A stretch of 64,000 nt of DNA from positions 1 through 64,000 of the forward strand of contig JAJEIM010000033.1 in NCBI GenBank assembly GCA_022827785.1, written 5' to 3'. Below, piece after piece: positions 43,278-51,068 of the stretch. The DNA comes from Acidimicrobiia bacterium (GTDB lineage Bacteria > Actinomycetota > Acidimicrobiia > Spongiisociales > Spongiisociaceae). The notes below the pieces were generated by a model, which saw only the letters and a list, made by a program, of their open reading frames with translations, made no database searches and was not told where the DNA came from. How positions within the stretch are numbered: position 1 is the first letter of the stretch; every line of letters begins with the position of its first letter. The position numbers and the translations under genes are program-made.

Positions 43278-43625
43278 ATGCTCTGGAGGATCGACACGCA
43301 GTCGCCGCAACCGCTTCACGAACAGCTGGCCGGCCAGATCCGGCACGGCATCGCCACCGGGGAGCTCGCCGAGGGCGAGAAGCTGCCCCCGGCCCGCGAT
43401 CTGGCCGCCGGCCTGAAGGTGAACATGCATACCGTCCTCCGGGCGTTCCAGACCTTGCGCGATGAAGGCCTGCTGGAGGTCCGCCGGGGCCGGGGCACGA
43501 CGGTGGCCGCCGATGCCAAGTCGAACACCCGCCACGTCGAGCTCGCCCGCAGGCTGGTCAGCGAAGCGCGCCGCGCCGGCCTGGGCAATCGAGAGATCAT
43601 CCGACTTGTAGAGGTGCAACTATGA
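43278..43625 (+). CDS. Short GntR-family regulator (YtrA type)
   Basis: The 115-residue protein has the GntR winged helix (PLHEQLAGQIRHGIATGELAEGEKLPPARDLAAGL, split here as one continuous region of residues 10-45, then NMHTVLRAFQTLRDEGLLEVRRGRG) and only a short C-terminal helix pair instead of a large effector domain. This is the YtrA pattern; such regulators usually repress the membrane-protein operon they head. The downstream membrane gene overlaps by 4 bases, and a palindrome covers the -10 box, both fitting autoregulation. Confidence 0.9.
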   Translation: MLWRIDTQSPQPLHEQLAGQIRHGIATGELAEGEKLPPARDLAAGLKVNMHTVLRAFQTLRDEGLLEVRRGRGTTVAADAKSNTRHVELARRLVSEARRAGLGNREIIRLVEVQL

Positions 43626-44599
43626 ACGAGTGGGCACGGAGACTGGCCTTGGGCGCCGGCATCCCTCTGGCGATAGTGGCCGCCGGCCTCGTCCCCTACC
43701 TGGCCTTCCGCTCGGACCTGCCGGAGCGGGTGGCGAGCCACTACGGCGTATCCGGGCAGCCGGACGGCTCCATGACCCCCGAGCAGCTGCTCCTGGTCGT
43801 AGGGGTGATGATGGTGCTCGGCCTGGGCATGTGCGCGGTCGTGGCCCTGGGCCGGCACCGCTTCCAGCCGATGGTCGCACCGGCCATGTCGTTCATAGGC
43901 GCCTTCATCGCAGGGCTGGCGGCCGGGATCCTCGCCATGACCGCCATCGGCCAGCGAGGATTGGAGCAATGGCAGGACGCAACCCTGTCCCCCTGGGCCC
44001 TGATCCTGTGGGTCGGCGGCAGCCTGATCGCAGGCGCCGCGGCGGCAAGGATCGCATCGACCCTCCCGTCCGATGACCTCGACGATGCCGGAGACATCCC
44101 GCCGGTGATGGACCTCGCCCCCGGCGAGCAAGTCTTCTCGACCGCCACCGTGTCCGCCCGCTGGCCGCTGATGCTGGGCCTGGTCAACCTGATCCTCGCC
44201 CTGGTCGTCACCGCACTCGCCGAACCCTGGATCGGGATGTTCCTGATGCTCGCAGCGATCGCCGTAACCACATTCAGCCGCATCCGCGTCACCGCCGACC
44301 ACACCGGCCTCACCGTCCGCTACGGCTTCCTCGGATGGCCCCGCACCTCGGTACCCATCCACCGCATCGCCACCGCCCGAGCCATAGAAGTCCGCCCCTC
44401 CGAATGGGGCGGCTGGGGCTACCGAGGCAACCTGACCCTCATGAACCGCGCCGCCGTAGTCCTCAGAGCCGGCCCCGGCCTCCGCCTCGACCTGAAGGAC
44501 GGCAAGATCTTCGCCATAACCATCGACACCCCCGAAACTCCCGCCCAACTCCTAAACACCGAAACCTCCCGCCTGGAGCGAACTCAAGGCCACGCATAG
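43622..44599 (+). CDS. DUF1648-domain integral membrane protein
   Basis: The 325-residue protein starts with a DUF1648 region (AGLVPYLAFRSDLPERVASHYG, then GQPDG), which includes the first membrane helix, and continues with several more helices (VVGVMMVLGLGMCAVVALG, FIGAFIAGLAAGILAMTAIG, LMLGLVNLILALVVTALA). The C-terminal third is a soluble beta-rich domain (VTADHTGLTVRYGFLGW to IEVRPSEWGGWGYRG) with a PH-like look. Its start overlaps the GntR stop (ATGA). Function unknown; GntR-DUF1648 pairs are common in Gram-positive bacteria. Confidence 0.85.
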   Translation: MNEWARRLALGAGIPLAIVAAGLVPYLAFRSDLPERVASHYGVSGQPDGSMTPEQLLLVVGVMMVLGLGMCAVVALGRHRFQPMVAPAMSFIGAFIAGLAAGILAMTAIGQRGLEQWQDATLSPWALILWVGGSLIAGAAAARIASTLPSDDLDDAGDIPPVMDLAPGEQVFSTATVSARWPLMLGLVNLILALVVTALAEPWIGMFLMLAAIAVTTFSRIRVTADHTGLTVRYGFLGWPRTSVPIHRIATARAIEVRPSEWGGWGYRGNLTLMNRAAVVLRAGPGLRLDLKDGKIFAITIDTPETPAQLLNTETSRLERTQGHA

Positions 44600-44792
44600 G
44601 CAAGGTTAAGAGGTCGCCCGCTCTTCTCCCACCGCAGGCATACGGTTGGCCTCGACTCAAGTCTAGCTTTCGACAGTGACCTTCTGCGGATACGTCTACC
44701 CCTGATAGGTTAAGGTCGCGCGGGTGTATCTTTAGTCGAGCCTGCCATTGCTCAGCACTCTTATTGGACAACCTCGCCAATAGCCTCTATGT

Positions 44793-45800
44793 CTATACCT
44801 CGTCCTGGAATAGAGGGATCAAGCCGTTTCTAATGTGATCTGTAGGGGTCGCCACTGGGACTCTGGCGCTCGCGACGAACTCTTCTGATCTAGCTGCATT
44901 AGCAACCACAGCCCACGTCAATCTAGGTTCTGTGGCTGCTGGGTAACGCAAGTATCGTTCCAGCGGTATATGTGCTGTCAACCCTCCTTGATGTCTCTTC
45001 CACATCTCCTTAACTAGCTCGCCGAATGGAGAATCCGCGCGTACTGGATGAATACGATGAGGCAGTACGTTCTTGACACGTGTTGGAATATACGGCCCAG
45101 AATCCTGAAGTCGTTGTGGGACAATCAACGTACCGTCAAGAAGCACAACAAGGTCGGGACACAACACATCGTTGCTTGCCTGTTGTATGTTCTTAGAGTA
45201 GTGTCCGAGCAAGGTTGCCCTTGGGGCAGATCTGTGTCTAGCCGAAGGGTCCGGGAGAGTTAGAGTAATGCTGGATTTTTCTGCTAAGATGAACCCTAAG
45301 ATATCCCCCTTGTTGGTATGGTCACGGTAGAATCCATGTGCAGATCCTGACCCATGGTCTCCATATCTTCGACCTACATAGGTTCCGTCGTCCATCGTTT
45401 CGTAGGCCCGATGCAACTCCTTAACTGATCGGATTTTCTGGAAGGCATCAGCAAGTTCTCGCTTACCTAGTTGGCTCTTGACCTCCCCTACCGCTAAGAC
45501 GCCCTCGGCCGGAAAATATGTGGTCTCCGGACTGTCGTTAATGCAAAACACAGGGCAGAGATTCTCCTCATATAGAACGACATCAATCTGGCGGCTCGTG
45601 CCGCCCCTGGTGTCTATCACACAACCTGAACCGACACCGATGCCTCTAGGTAGTATCTGGCCTAGTCGATCACGAACAGGTTGCTCCATCGCGTCTCCCA
45701 CAAGCTCGGGCGTTGTAGCTTCACGAGCGTCGTCGAAGGCTCGGACAAGATCGAGTCCAATCCTCCTAACGAACTCCGCTGGATCAAAGGTGGGTCTCAT
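44793..45800 (-). CDS. DUF6602 nuclease-like protein
   Basis: The 335-residue protein contains RQIDVVLYEENLCPVF followed by FPAEGVLAVGEVKSQL, the D...E-x-K spacing of PD-(D/E)xK nuclease folds, and matches the DUF6602 pattern as I remember it. Such domains occur in defence islands, but no function has been shown. The DNA of this gene is noticeably richer in A and T and in rarer codons than the genes to its left, which suggests recent transfer. The start at 45800 (MRPTFDPAEF) is favoured over the longer frame. It marks the left side of the accessory region. Confidence 0.7.
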   Translation of the reverse strand: MRPTFDPAEFVRRIGLDLVRAFDDAREATTPELVGDAMEQPVRDRLGQILPRGIGVGSGCVIDTRGGTSRQIDVVLYEENLCPVFCINDSPETTYFPAEGVLAVGEVKSQLGKRELADAFQKIRSVKELHRAYETMDDGTYVGRRYGDHGSGSAHGFYRDHTNKGDILGFILAEKSSITLTLPDPSARHRSAPRATLLGHYSKNIQQASNDVLCPDLVVLLDGTLIVPQRLQDSGPYIPTRVKNVLPHRIHPVRADSPFGELVKEMWKRHQGGLTAHIPLERYLRYPAATEPRLTWAVVANAARSEEFVASARVPVATPTDHIRNGLIPLFQDEV

Positions 45801-46138
45801 GCCTGCTCCTGTCAGACCTACGTCTAGATGGTATCCGTCTCCAAAGAGGGGCCGCGCCGAGCACACCGTTCGCGGCCGCGACCCTGACCAACACGGAGAT
45901 GACGGGGATGGTCCTCGGCAGTCCGGAACGGGCCACCATGGCTAGGCCGCGCCAACGTCTCGCCATGGCTACTGTCAGTCGCCGGACGGCCTAGGGCATG
46001 TTGGCATGGCTGCTGGATGTACCAATCGATCACGACTGCGCCGATCCTGCCGAGGAGGAGACTGCTTCGCGCGCAACTGTCCAATCAGTAGTCTGTGAGA
46101 GACGCATCGGTAAGCGGCAAGCCGGATAGGAGAACACG
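45801..46138. other. Gene-free stretch upstream of the esterase
   Basis: I see no supported gene, repeat or strong hairpin here; it separates divergent genes and should contain both promoters. Confidence 0.4.
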
Positions 46139-47101
46139 ATGATCGACTTCGAAGATCGCCTCGATGAGGAGAGCAAGGCCGTCCTGGAGATGATCCCCGA
46201 GAGCCTGCTCGACCTGTCCGACATACCTGCGGCCCGGGCAACGGTCGCAGGCTTCATGGAGGCCATGTTCGCTGCCGCTCCCGAGATTCCCGGCGTCGAT
46301 GTCGAAGATCACATGGCGCCCGGAGCGCCGGGAGACGCTGACGTGATGGTCCGTGTCTACACCCCGTCCGGCATCGAAGGACCGGTCCCCGCCCTGTACT
46401 GGATCCACGGCGGAGGGATGGTGCTCGGCAATGTGGCGATGGACGATCTCCGATGCAAGGGAGTGGCCCTCGAGATGGGATGCGTGGTGGCGTCCGTGGA
46501 ATACCGCCTGGCGCCCGAACACCCCCACCCCGCCCCGATCGAGGACTGCTACGCCGGCCTGAAATGGCTCGCCGACAACGCCGGCAACCTCAACGTCGAC
46601 CGAAGCAGGATCGCCATCGGCGGCGCCTCAGCCGGCGGCGGCCTGGCCGCAGCCTTGGCGCTGTTGGCGAGAGACCGCAATGAGGTGGAGATCTGCTTCC
46701 AGCAGCTCATCTACCCCATGCTGGACGACCGCAACATCACCCATGCCAGCCACTACGTCCAGCACCCCAAGGTCTGGAACCGCACCGCCAACGTCATCGG
46801 ATGGAGCTCCCTCCTGGGCAAGCCAGCCGGCTCCGACGATGTCTCCCCCTACGCCTCCCCGGCCCGAGCCGACGACCTGTCCAACCTACCCCCCGCCTTC
46901 ATCATCGTGGGCGAATTGGACCTCTTCGTAGACGAAGACATCACCTACGCCCAACGCCTAACCCAAGCCGGCGTCCGCGCAGAACTACACGTCTTCCCCG
47001 GCGCCTTCCACGGCAGCGACCTGATGGTCCCCACGTCGGAAAACAGCCAACGCTGGGCCACCATCCAACGCGACGCCCTACACCAAGCCCTCCACAGCTA
47101 A
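46139..47101 (+). CDS. Alpha/beta hydrolase, hormone-sensitive-lipase family esterase
   Basis: The 320-residue hydrolase has the family oxyanion motif YWIHGGGMVLG, the nucleophile elbow IGGASAGGGLAA, the Asp in VGELDLFVDED and the His in FPGAFHGSD. SVEYRLAPEHPHPAPIEDCY is typical of HSL-like carboxylesterases, which cut short-chain esters in the cytoplasm. ATG 46139 is taken as the start; the ribosome-binding site is AGGAGAAC. It is convergent with the ImmA-like gene and seems functionally unrelated to the defence genes around it. Confidence 0.93.
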   Translation: MIDFEDRLDEESKAVLEMIPESLLDLSDIPAARATVAGFMEAMFAAAPEIPGVDVEDHMAPGAPGDADVMVRVYTPSGIEGPVPALYWIHGGGMVLGNVAMDDLRCKGVALEMGCVVASVEYRLAPEHPHPAPIEDCYAGLKWLADNAGNLNVDRSRIAIGGASAGGGLAAALALLARDRNEVEICFQQLIYPMLDDRNITHASHYVQHPKVWNRTANVIGWSSLLGKPAGSDDVSPYASPARADDLSNLPPAFIIVGELDLFVDEDITYAQRLTQAGVRAELHVFPGAFHGSDLMVPTSENSQRWATIQRDALHQALHS

Positions 47102-47273
47102 CACCTCGGACGGAACCGCATCAGCCGGTCCGTGTCCCGGACGATCTGATAGTGCGGCTACTCGCCGCCTGGCCGTTCGCGGCGTTGACCAGCTCACCGC
47201 AAACGCGCGAGAGTCCGCTGTCCTCCCGGCTGCCAACCGTGGCAATGCCGAAGATCAGCGTGCATGAGCTACT

Positions 47274-48296
47274 TCACTTTTCGCAGTCAACACATACCCG
47301 TGACCCGGGCCGGAGAGGGTTCTTCAGGAAGCACTCCGGGCACAGCGGATTCTCGACCGGTGCGCCGCAGCCGCATCGGTCGCAAGAGCGGCACCTCCGA
47401 CCGGAACACTTGGCGCACCACCCGACGACTCGTTCCTCTCCACACCAACGGCAAAACGTCTCACGCTTCCAGGCTGGCTCGGGCTGTCCAAGAATCTCAC
47501 ATCGGCCATCGCTGCGCTCAGGTGTGAGCACTCCAATGGCGAGTTGGTCATCCACTCGAGTGGTTCCGCAGAAGAGCCGTTCAGCATGGGGAAGTCCGTA
47601 GCGGTAGATGTCGGCGGTGGCCTTGACGGAGTGTGAGAAGGCCCGCGAGAGAGGGCCGTTCGGAGCCAGGATGCTGCCTCTTTGCCACCGAGGCAGCCCG
47701 TTAGAGGCAGCAAAGGCAACGCTTCCCGGCTTCCGAACCAGCACCACGGATGCTTTGGGCGTGTGTGCGGCGGCACTCACGGCAACCGCCTCCCAGCTGG
47801 CGTTAGTTCGATCGTGAAGCTCGATCACATGAGTGGGGATGAGGACGTCGTCACCGATGACCTCGTCTAGCAGAGCTCGGGGGATCAGGATCTGACCTGC
47901 GAGGTTATGGCAGACTAACTCCTCCACTCGGGCCGCCCCGGCTGCAGAACGGCCCAGTAGGTCGATGGGATCCAGCAGATGAGCACCATCGTTCTGTAGG
48001 AGGTGGTGGCCGACTTCGTGGAGTACGGTGAACCGAGCCCGTTCAGGCGCTACCTTGTCGGCATAGAGGATTGTTGGTCGATTCAGTATCGAGGACTCCA
48101 GATAGTACCCATCGATCGAGCACTCACCTCCTCCGAAGTCAGTTGCTGGAAGTGCCCGGACCCGGACTGGCTCGAAGTGGATTTCGACGGCCAGGGCAGT
48201 ATCTTCTGAGCGCAGGTCGTCCAAGGCCTGTTCGCTGATCATCCGATAGAGTTCGGTCGCGATTCCCTCAACCGATCCGGGCCCAGGGGACCGCAT
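47274..48296 (-). CDS. ImmA/IrrE-type metallopeptidase with zinc-ribbon tail
   Basis: The 340-residue protein has the zinc peptidase motif TVLHEVGHHLL with a downstream Glu (VEELVCHNLAGQILIP). The C-terminal 75 residues contain CRWCGEERVVGWCAKCSGRRC, then CDRCGCG and CPECF, a chain of Cys pairs that should bind zinc. ImmA/IrrE peptidases cut XRE repressors and so trigger mobile-element or stress genes. The XRE gene ends 4 bases upstream, giving the typical repressor-protease pair. The zinc-ribbon tail is an unusual addition and could sense redox state, metals or nucleic acid. Confidence 0.9.
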   Translation of the reverse strand: MRSPGPGSVEGIATELYRMISEQALDDLRSEDTALAVEIHFEPVRVRALPATDFGGGECSIDGYYLESSILNRPTILYADKVAPERARFTVLHEVGHHLLQNDGAHLLDPIDLLGRSAAGAARVEELVCHNLAGQILIPRALLDEVIGDDVLIPTHVIELHDRTNASWEAVAVSAAAHTPKASVVLVRKPGSVAFAASNGLPRWQRGSILAPNGPLSRAFSHSVKATADIYRYGLPHAERLFCGTTRVDDQLAIGVLTPERSDGRCEILGQPEPAWKRETFCRWCGEERVVGWCAKCSGRRCRSCDRCGCGAPVENPLCPECFLKNPLRPGSRVCVDCEK

Positions 48297-48300
48297 GTCG

Positions 48301-48765
48301 CTACTCCTCGGACAAGATCAGGGAGTAGACATCCAACAGCCGGCGCCAGTCCTCCTCTGTTGGCTCGCCGACGCTGCGACGGGGCGCCGACGCCATGCCT
48401 ATCAAGAGACGACTTCTCATCTCGTCGACAGGGACACCCAGGTGATCCGCTGAGCGCTTGAGCACCGACTCGAAGCGAGGAGACCGGGAAAAGGCAGTAA
48501 GCGACCTCGGCGCCTCCGCGAGGACCAGTTCCTCGACATCGAGATTGCCGTCCGTCACATCCTCGCCAACTAGATCGGCCACGGAGATGTTGAGTGCCCG
48601 TGCGATGGCCCTTAATGCGTCAATAGTCGGGTTGCCCCGCCCTCTTTCCAGATTCGAGACGTAAGGGATCGACAGAGAGGCCGCATCAGCGACGTGAGCA
48701 AGGGTGAGACCCAGTGCTACTCGGCGAGCGCGGATCCGGTCACCGAGCCTCGCCCCATTCGCCAT
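48301..48765 (-). CDS. XRE-family transcriptional regulator
   Basis: The 154-residue repressor-like protein has an N-terminal HTH (LGDRIRARRVALGLTLAHVA, then SLSIPYVSNLERGRGNPTIDALRAIARAL) and a C-terminal helical part that may be the target of the neighbouring ImmA-like peptidase. It is the first gene of a two-gene operon with that peptidase. Its promoter puts the start of transcription at or next to the ATG. The regulated genes may include the divergent small proteins at 48868 and 49102. Confidence 0.92.
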   Translation of the reverse strand: MANGARLGDRIRARRVALGLTLAHVADAASLSIPYVSNLERGRGNPTIDALRAIARALNISVADLVGEDVTDGNLDVEELVLAEAPRSLTAFSRSPRFESVLKRSADHLGVPVDEMRSRLLIGMASAPRRSVGEPTEEDWRRLLDVYSLILSEE

Positions 48766-48771
48766 GCCCTT

Positions 48772-48800
48772 ATTCTATCAGAAAAGCCCGAGTCATTCAA
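48772..48800 (-). promoter_or_regulatory. Leaderless promoter of the xre-immA pair
   Basis: On the minus strand TTGAAT (48800-48795) and TAGAAT (48777-48772) are separated by exactly 17 bases. Only 6 bases then lie before the ATG at 48765, so the mRNA should begin at or next to the start codon. TTCT-atc-AGAA overlaps the -10 box and could be a short operator. Confidence 0.65.
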
Positions 48801-48867
48801 TTGCCTCACTGCTGCTATGCTCAGGGAATAACAGGATCCGATGTCTATCCCGGAGGGCAGAATCGAC

Positions 48868-49062
48868 ATGGTTATCAAGCTCAAACAGTTCCTCGGCAAC
48901 GTCAATACCCTTGAGGTTCATGACACGGCCAACGAAAAGATCCTCTGCCAGCTCGACGAGATCAAGCCGGCACACCGGCGCTGGTACGACACGCTGTCCG
49001 AGGCGAAGGCCGACCGGCCGTACGACAACTGCTACTGGTGCCTCGGGGCAAGCACCCGTTGA
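48868..49062 (+). CDS. Small hypothetical protein
   Basis: A 64-residue acidic protein starting MVIKLKQFLGNVNTLEV, with a C-terminal C-x-x-C in DNCYWCLGASTR that could bind metal or form a disulfide. GGAGGG lies about 12 bases before this ATG; an ATG at 48841 is an alternative start. It is divergent from the xre-immA operon and followed by the 40-residue basic protein. I do not know the family. Confidence 0.55.
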   Translation: MVIKLKQFLGNVNTLEVHDTANEKILCQLDEIKPAHRRWYDTLSEAKADRPYDNCYWCLGASTR

Positions 49063-49101
49063 GACAGTGAATGGCCGCGATATGACGAAGGGAGGTGAAC
49101 A

Positions 49102-49224
49102 ATGCCAACGCGTAAGGTCAGTCGCTCCGCGGTGACCGGCCGGTTTGTCAAGCGCTCAACAGCGAAGAGACATCCCCGGACAACCGTGACCCAGGCGGTC
49201 AAGGTACCCAAGAAGCGCAAGTAA
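49102..49224 (+). CDS. Very small basic protein (40 residues)
   Basis: A perfect ribosome-binding site GGAGGTGA (49091-49098) precedes ATG 49102. The product begins MPTRKVSRSAVTGRFVKRST and ends VKVPKKRK. It is Lys/Arg/Thr-rich with no acidic residue in most of its length, similar in style to short proteins often seen on plasmids and integrative elements. A nucleic-acid-binding role is a guess from charge alone. It is probably co-transcribed with the small gene before it. Confidence 0.6.
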   Translation: MPTRKVSRSAVTGRFVKRSTAKRHPRTTVTQAVKVPKKRK

Positions 49225-49301
49225 CGAACGATTGGCCGACGCAGGTGTCACCCGAGATCTGCGTCGGTCCCGTCGTCCGATCCCGTACCAGCCATTCCTT
49301 G

Positions 49302-50004
49302 CTATTCAATGGAGCGTCCTCTGCGCCGCAGGAACATAGGGTTGAAGGACGATTCCAGCGTGGTCTCTGGGCGCTGCGTTAGGGACGGCCGGACCGCCCA
49401 GCCGCCCTTCTTGTACCCGGGTATCGTGATCGCTCCCTCGGCCAGCGACTTGGAATCGTCGAAGAGCTGGGTCAGTTCAATGTCCGACACCGTCCCCCGC
49501 CCCTCGCAATGAGGGCACATCCCGCCCGCCCGGCTGAAGGTCTTGCGCACTCTCTTGTCCGAGCCACGGTCGATCGTGATCGAACCGGCGGCCCGCGCCG
49601 ACGGCACGTTGGAAAGAGAACGCATTGGGAGACCCGATGTGCGGATCCCCCAACCTGGAGAACAGTATCCGTAGCATGGCGTTGGCGTCGGTGGCGATAC
49701 CCACCGTGAAGCGGGTGTCGGACCCCATTCGCTCCTGGTCCACAATGATGGCCGTGGTCAGCCCCTCGAGCACATCGACATCAGGCCTAGCCAGAGTCGG
49801 CATTAACCCCTGCAAGAAGGTCCCGTTGATCAGCCTCTGCGACTCGGCGGCGATCGTGTTGACGACCAGGGAACTCTTCCCCGACCCCGACACCTCTGTG
49901 AAAACCGTCAACCGCCGCTTGGGAATCTCGACGCTCACATCCCTGAGGTTGTTCTCCCGCGCCCCCGAAACCCGAATCAGATCATGGCCGGCCGTCACAT
50001 CCAT
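49302..50004 (-). pseudogene. Broken UvrA-like ABC ATPase gene
   Basis: The first part (from 50004) reads LIRVSGARENNLRDVSVEIP, then the Walker A VSGSGKSSLVVNTIAAESQ and typical UvrA-like sequence to IGSPNAFSF. There the frame breaks: one extra base near 49611-49616 is needed to continue into NVPSARAAGSITIDRG, then the zinc-finger half GGMCPHCEGRGTV and ITIPGYKKGGW. The frame then ends in unrelated residues (PETTLESSFNPMFLRRRG) about 230 codons in, against over 700 in the drug-resistance-type UvrA paralogues. Both a frameshift and a 3' truncation argue for a dead gene, probably cut by a past insertion. Confidence 0.85.
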
Positions 50005-50256
50005 CCCAACACGCTAGCCACTCGCCGTGCTTCGGTCACTACCCAATCATCTCTATCGCTTAACAACATATAGCAGGTGGAACAATGATGCCTTGAAACC
50101 CAGATCCGCTAAGAACTTACAACTGAGGCGACACCGGAAACCATATGTTCAAGCCACCTCTCGAATGTGACCGTGTTCAAACAGGAGCCCGACATCAGGT
50201 GTGCGATAGGCTTGGCAGGTGGGGCAAGGTGGGAGGACCGCGATTCGCTGGGCTTG

Positions 50257-50727
50257 GTGGTCTTGAGGCGGCATTCGTCCGATAGTCGTGTTTCGTGGGC
50301 ATCGAGCGACGCCAGTCGGCGTACGATGCGTTCGAACCGTGGTCGGGATACGAGTTTCGAGCGAAGGGTCCGATCCGAGTTGCACAAGCGCGGCTTACGC
50401 TATCGGGTGAATCGTCGGCCTGTACCCGATGTTCGGCGCACGGCGGATGTCGTCTTCGTGAAGGCCCGTATTGCTGTCATGCTCGACGGGTGCTTCTGGC
50501 ATCGGTGCCCTGATCACTTCGTAATGCCGAAAACCAATGTGGAGTGGTGGTCAGCCAAATTCGTGCGTAACCAGGAGCGTGACGAGGAGACAACTCGCCT
50601 CCTGCGTAAAGCTGGCTGGGTGGTGCTGCGCTTCTGGGAACACCAGCCAACGGCCGAAATCGCTGACATGATCGAGGGGGCGGTAGGGAGCTACTACGGT
50701 CGCCCAAGGACTACCTCCGATAAGTGA
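50257..50727 (+). CDS. vsr: Very short patch repair endonuclease
   Basis: Vsr nicks DNA at T:G mismatches left by deamination of 5-methylcytosine. The protein has TMRSNRGRDTSFERRVRSEL, RTADVVFVKARIAVMLDGCF, then WHRCPDH, the spacing to EWWSAKFVRNQERDEE, and the end KAGWVVLRFWEHQ, all typical of actinobacterial Vsr with the catalytic Asp in TADVVF. The start is uncertain: GTG 50257 or TTG 50263 give the usual N-terminus, and an ATG at 50167 is also in frame. A cytosine methylase lies 9.6 kb downstream in the DISARM locus, which would create the lesion Vsr repairs. Confidence 0.92.
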   Translation: MVLRRHSSDSRVSWASSDASRRTMRSNRGRDTSFERRVRSELHKRGLRYRVNRRPVPDVRRTADVVFVKARIAVMLDGCFWHRCPDHFVMPKTNVEWWSAKFVRNQERDEETTRLLRKAGWVVLRFWEHQPTAEIADMIEGAVGSYYGRPRTTSDK

Positions 50728-51068
50728 CAGGCCGCTCGACGGCGAGGGTCATCCTCGTGGGCCTGTCTCCCGACGGCTTCCGAGTCACCAGAGGGTGTCT
50801 TGGCCTGTGATCACTACTCCGAATGGACCCCCGTGGGCCGACTCTCGTAGAGTGTGGCCCGGCTCGCGGTATTGAACCGATGTGCCCAAGCCCCGACTGT
50901 TGGGGCTCGTAGACCGGCTGTCAGATGGACTCAATGTGCATTTCTATACTCATCATGCGCGGAAGAATGTGGCTGTTCTATGAGTCTGTCCTGTTGCGGA
51001 GGGCACCATCGTCCTGAATTCGGCAGTAAGGCCTCCACGGTCGCTGCCCTCTCTGCTCGGGACAAGCG
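50728..51068. other. Gene-free leader before drmD
   Basis: No gene is supported. A hairpin AGCCCC (50889-50894) / GGGGCT (50902-50907) with a 7-base loop lies about 160 bases before drmD and may be a terminator or leader structure. Confidence 0.45.

Noticed and set aside
49302-50004. Functional UvrA-like resistance ATPase
   Set aside because: A frameshift and loss of about two thirds of the protein make it non-functional.
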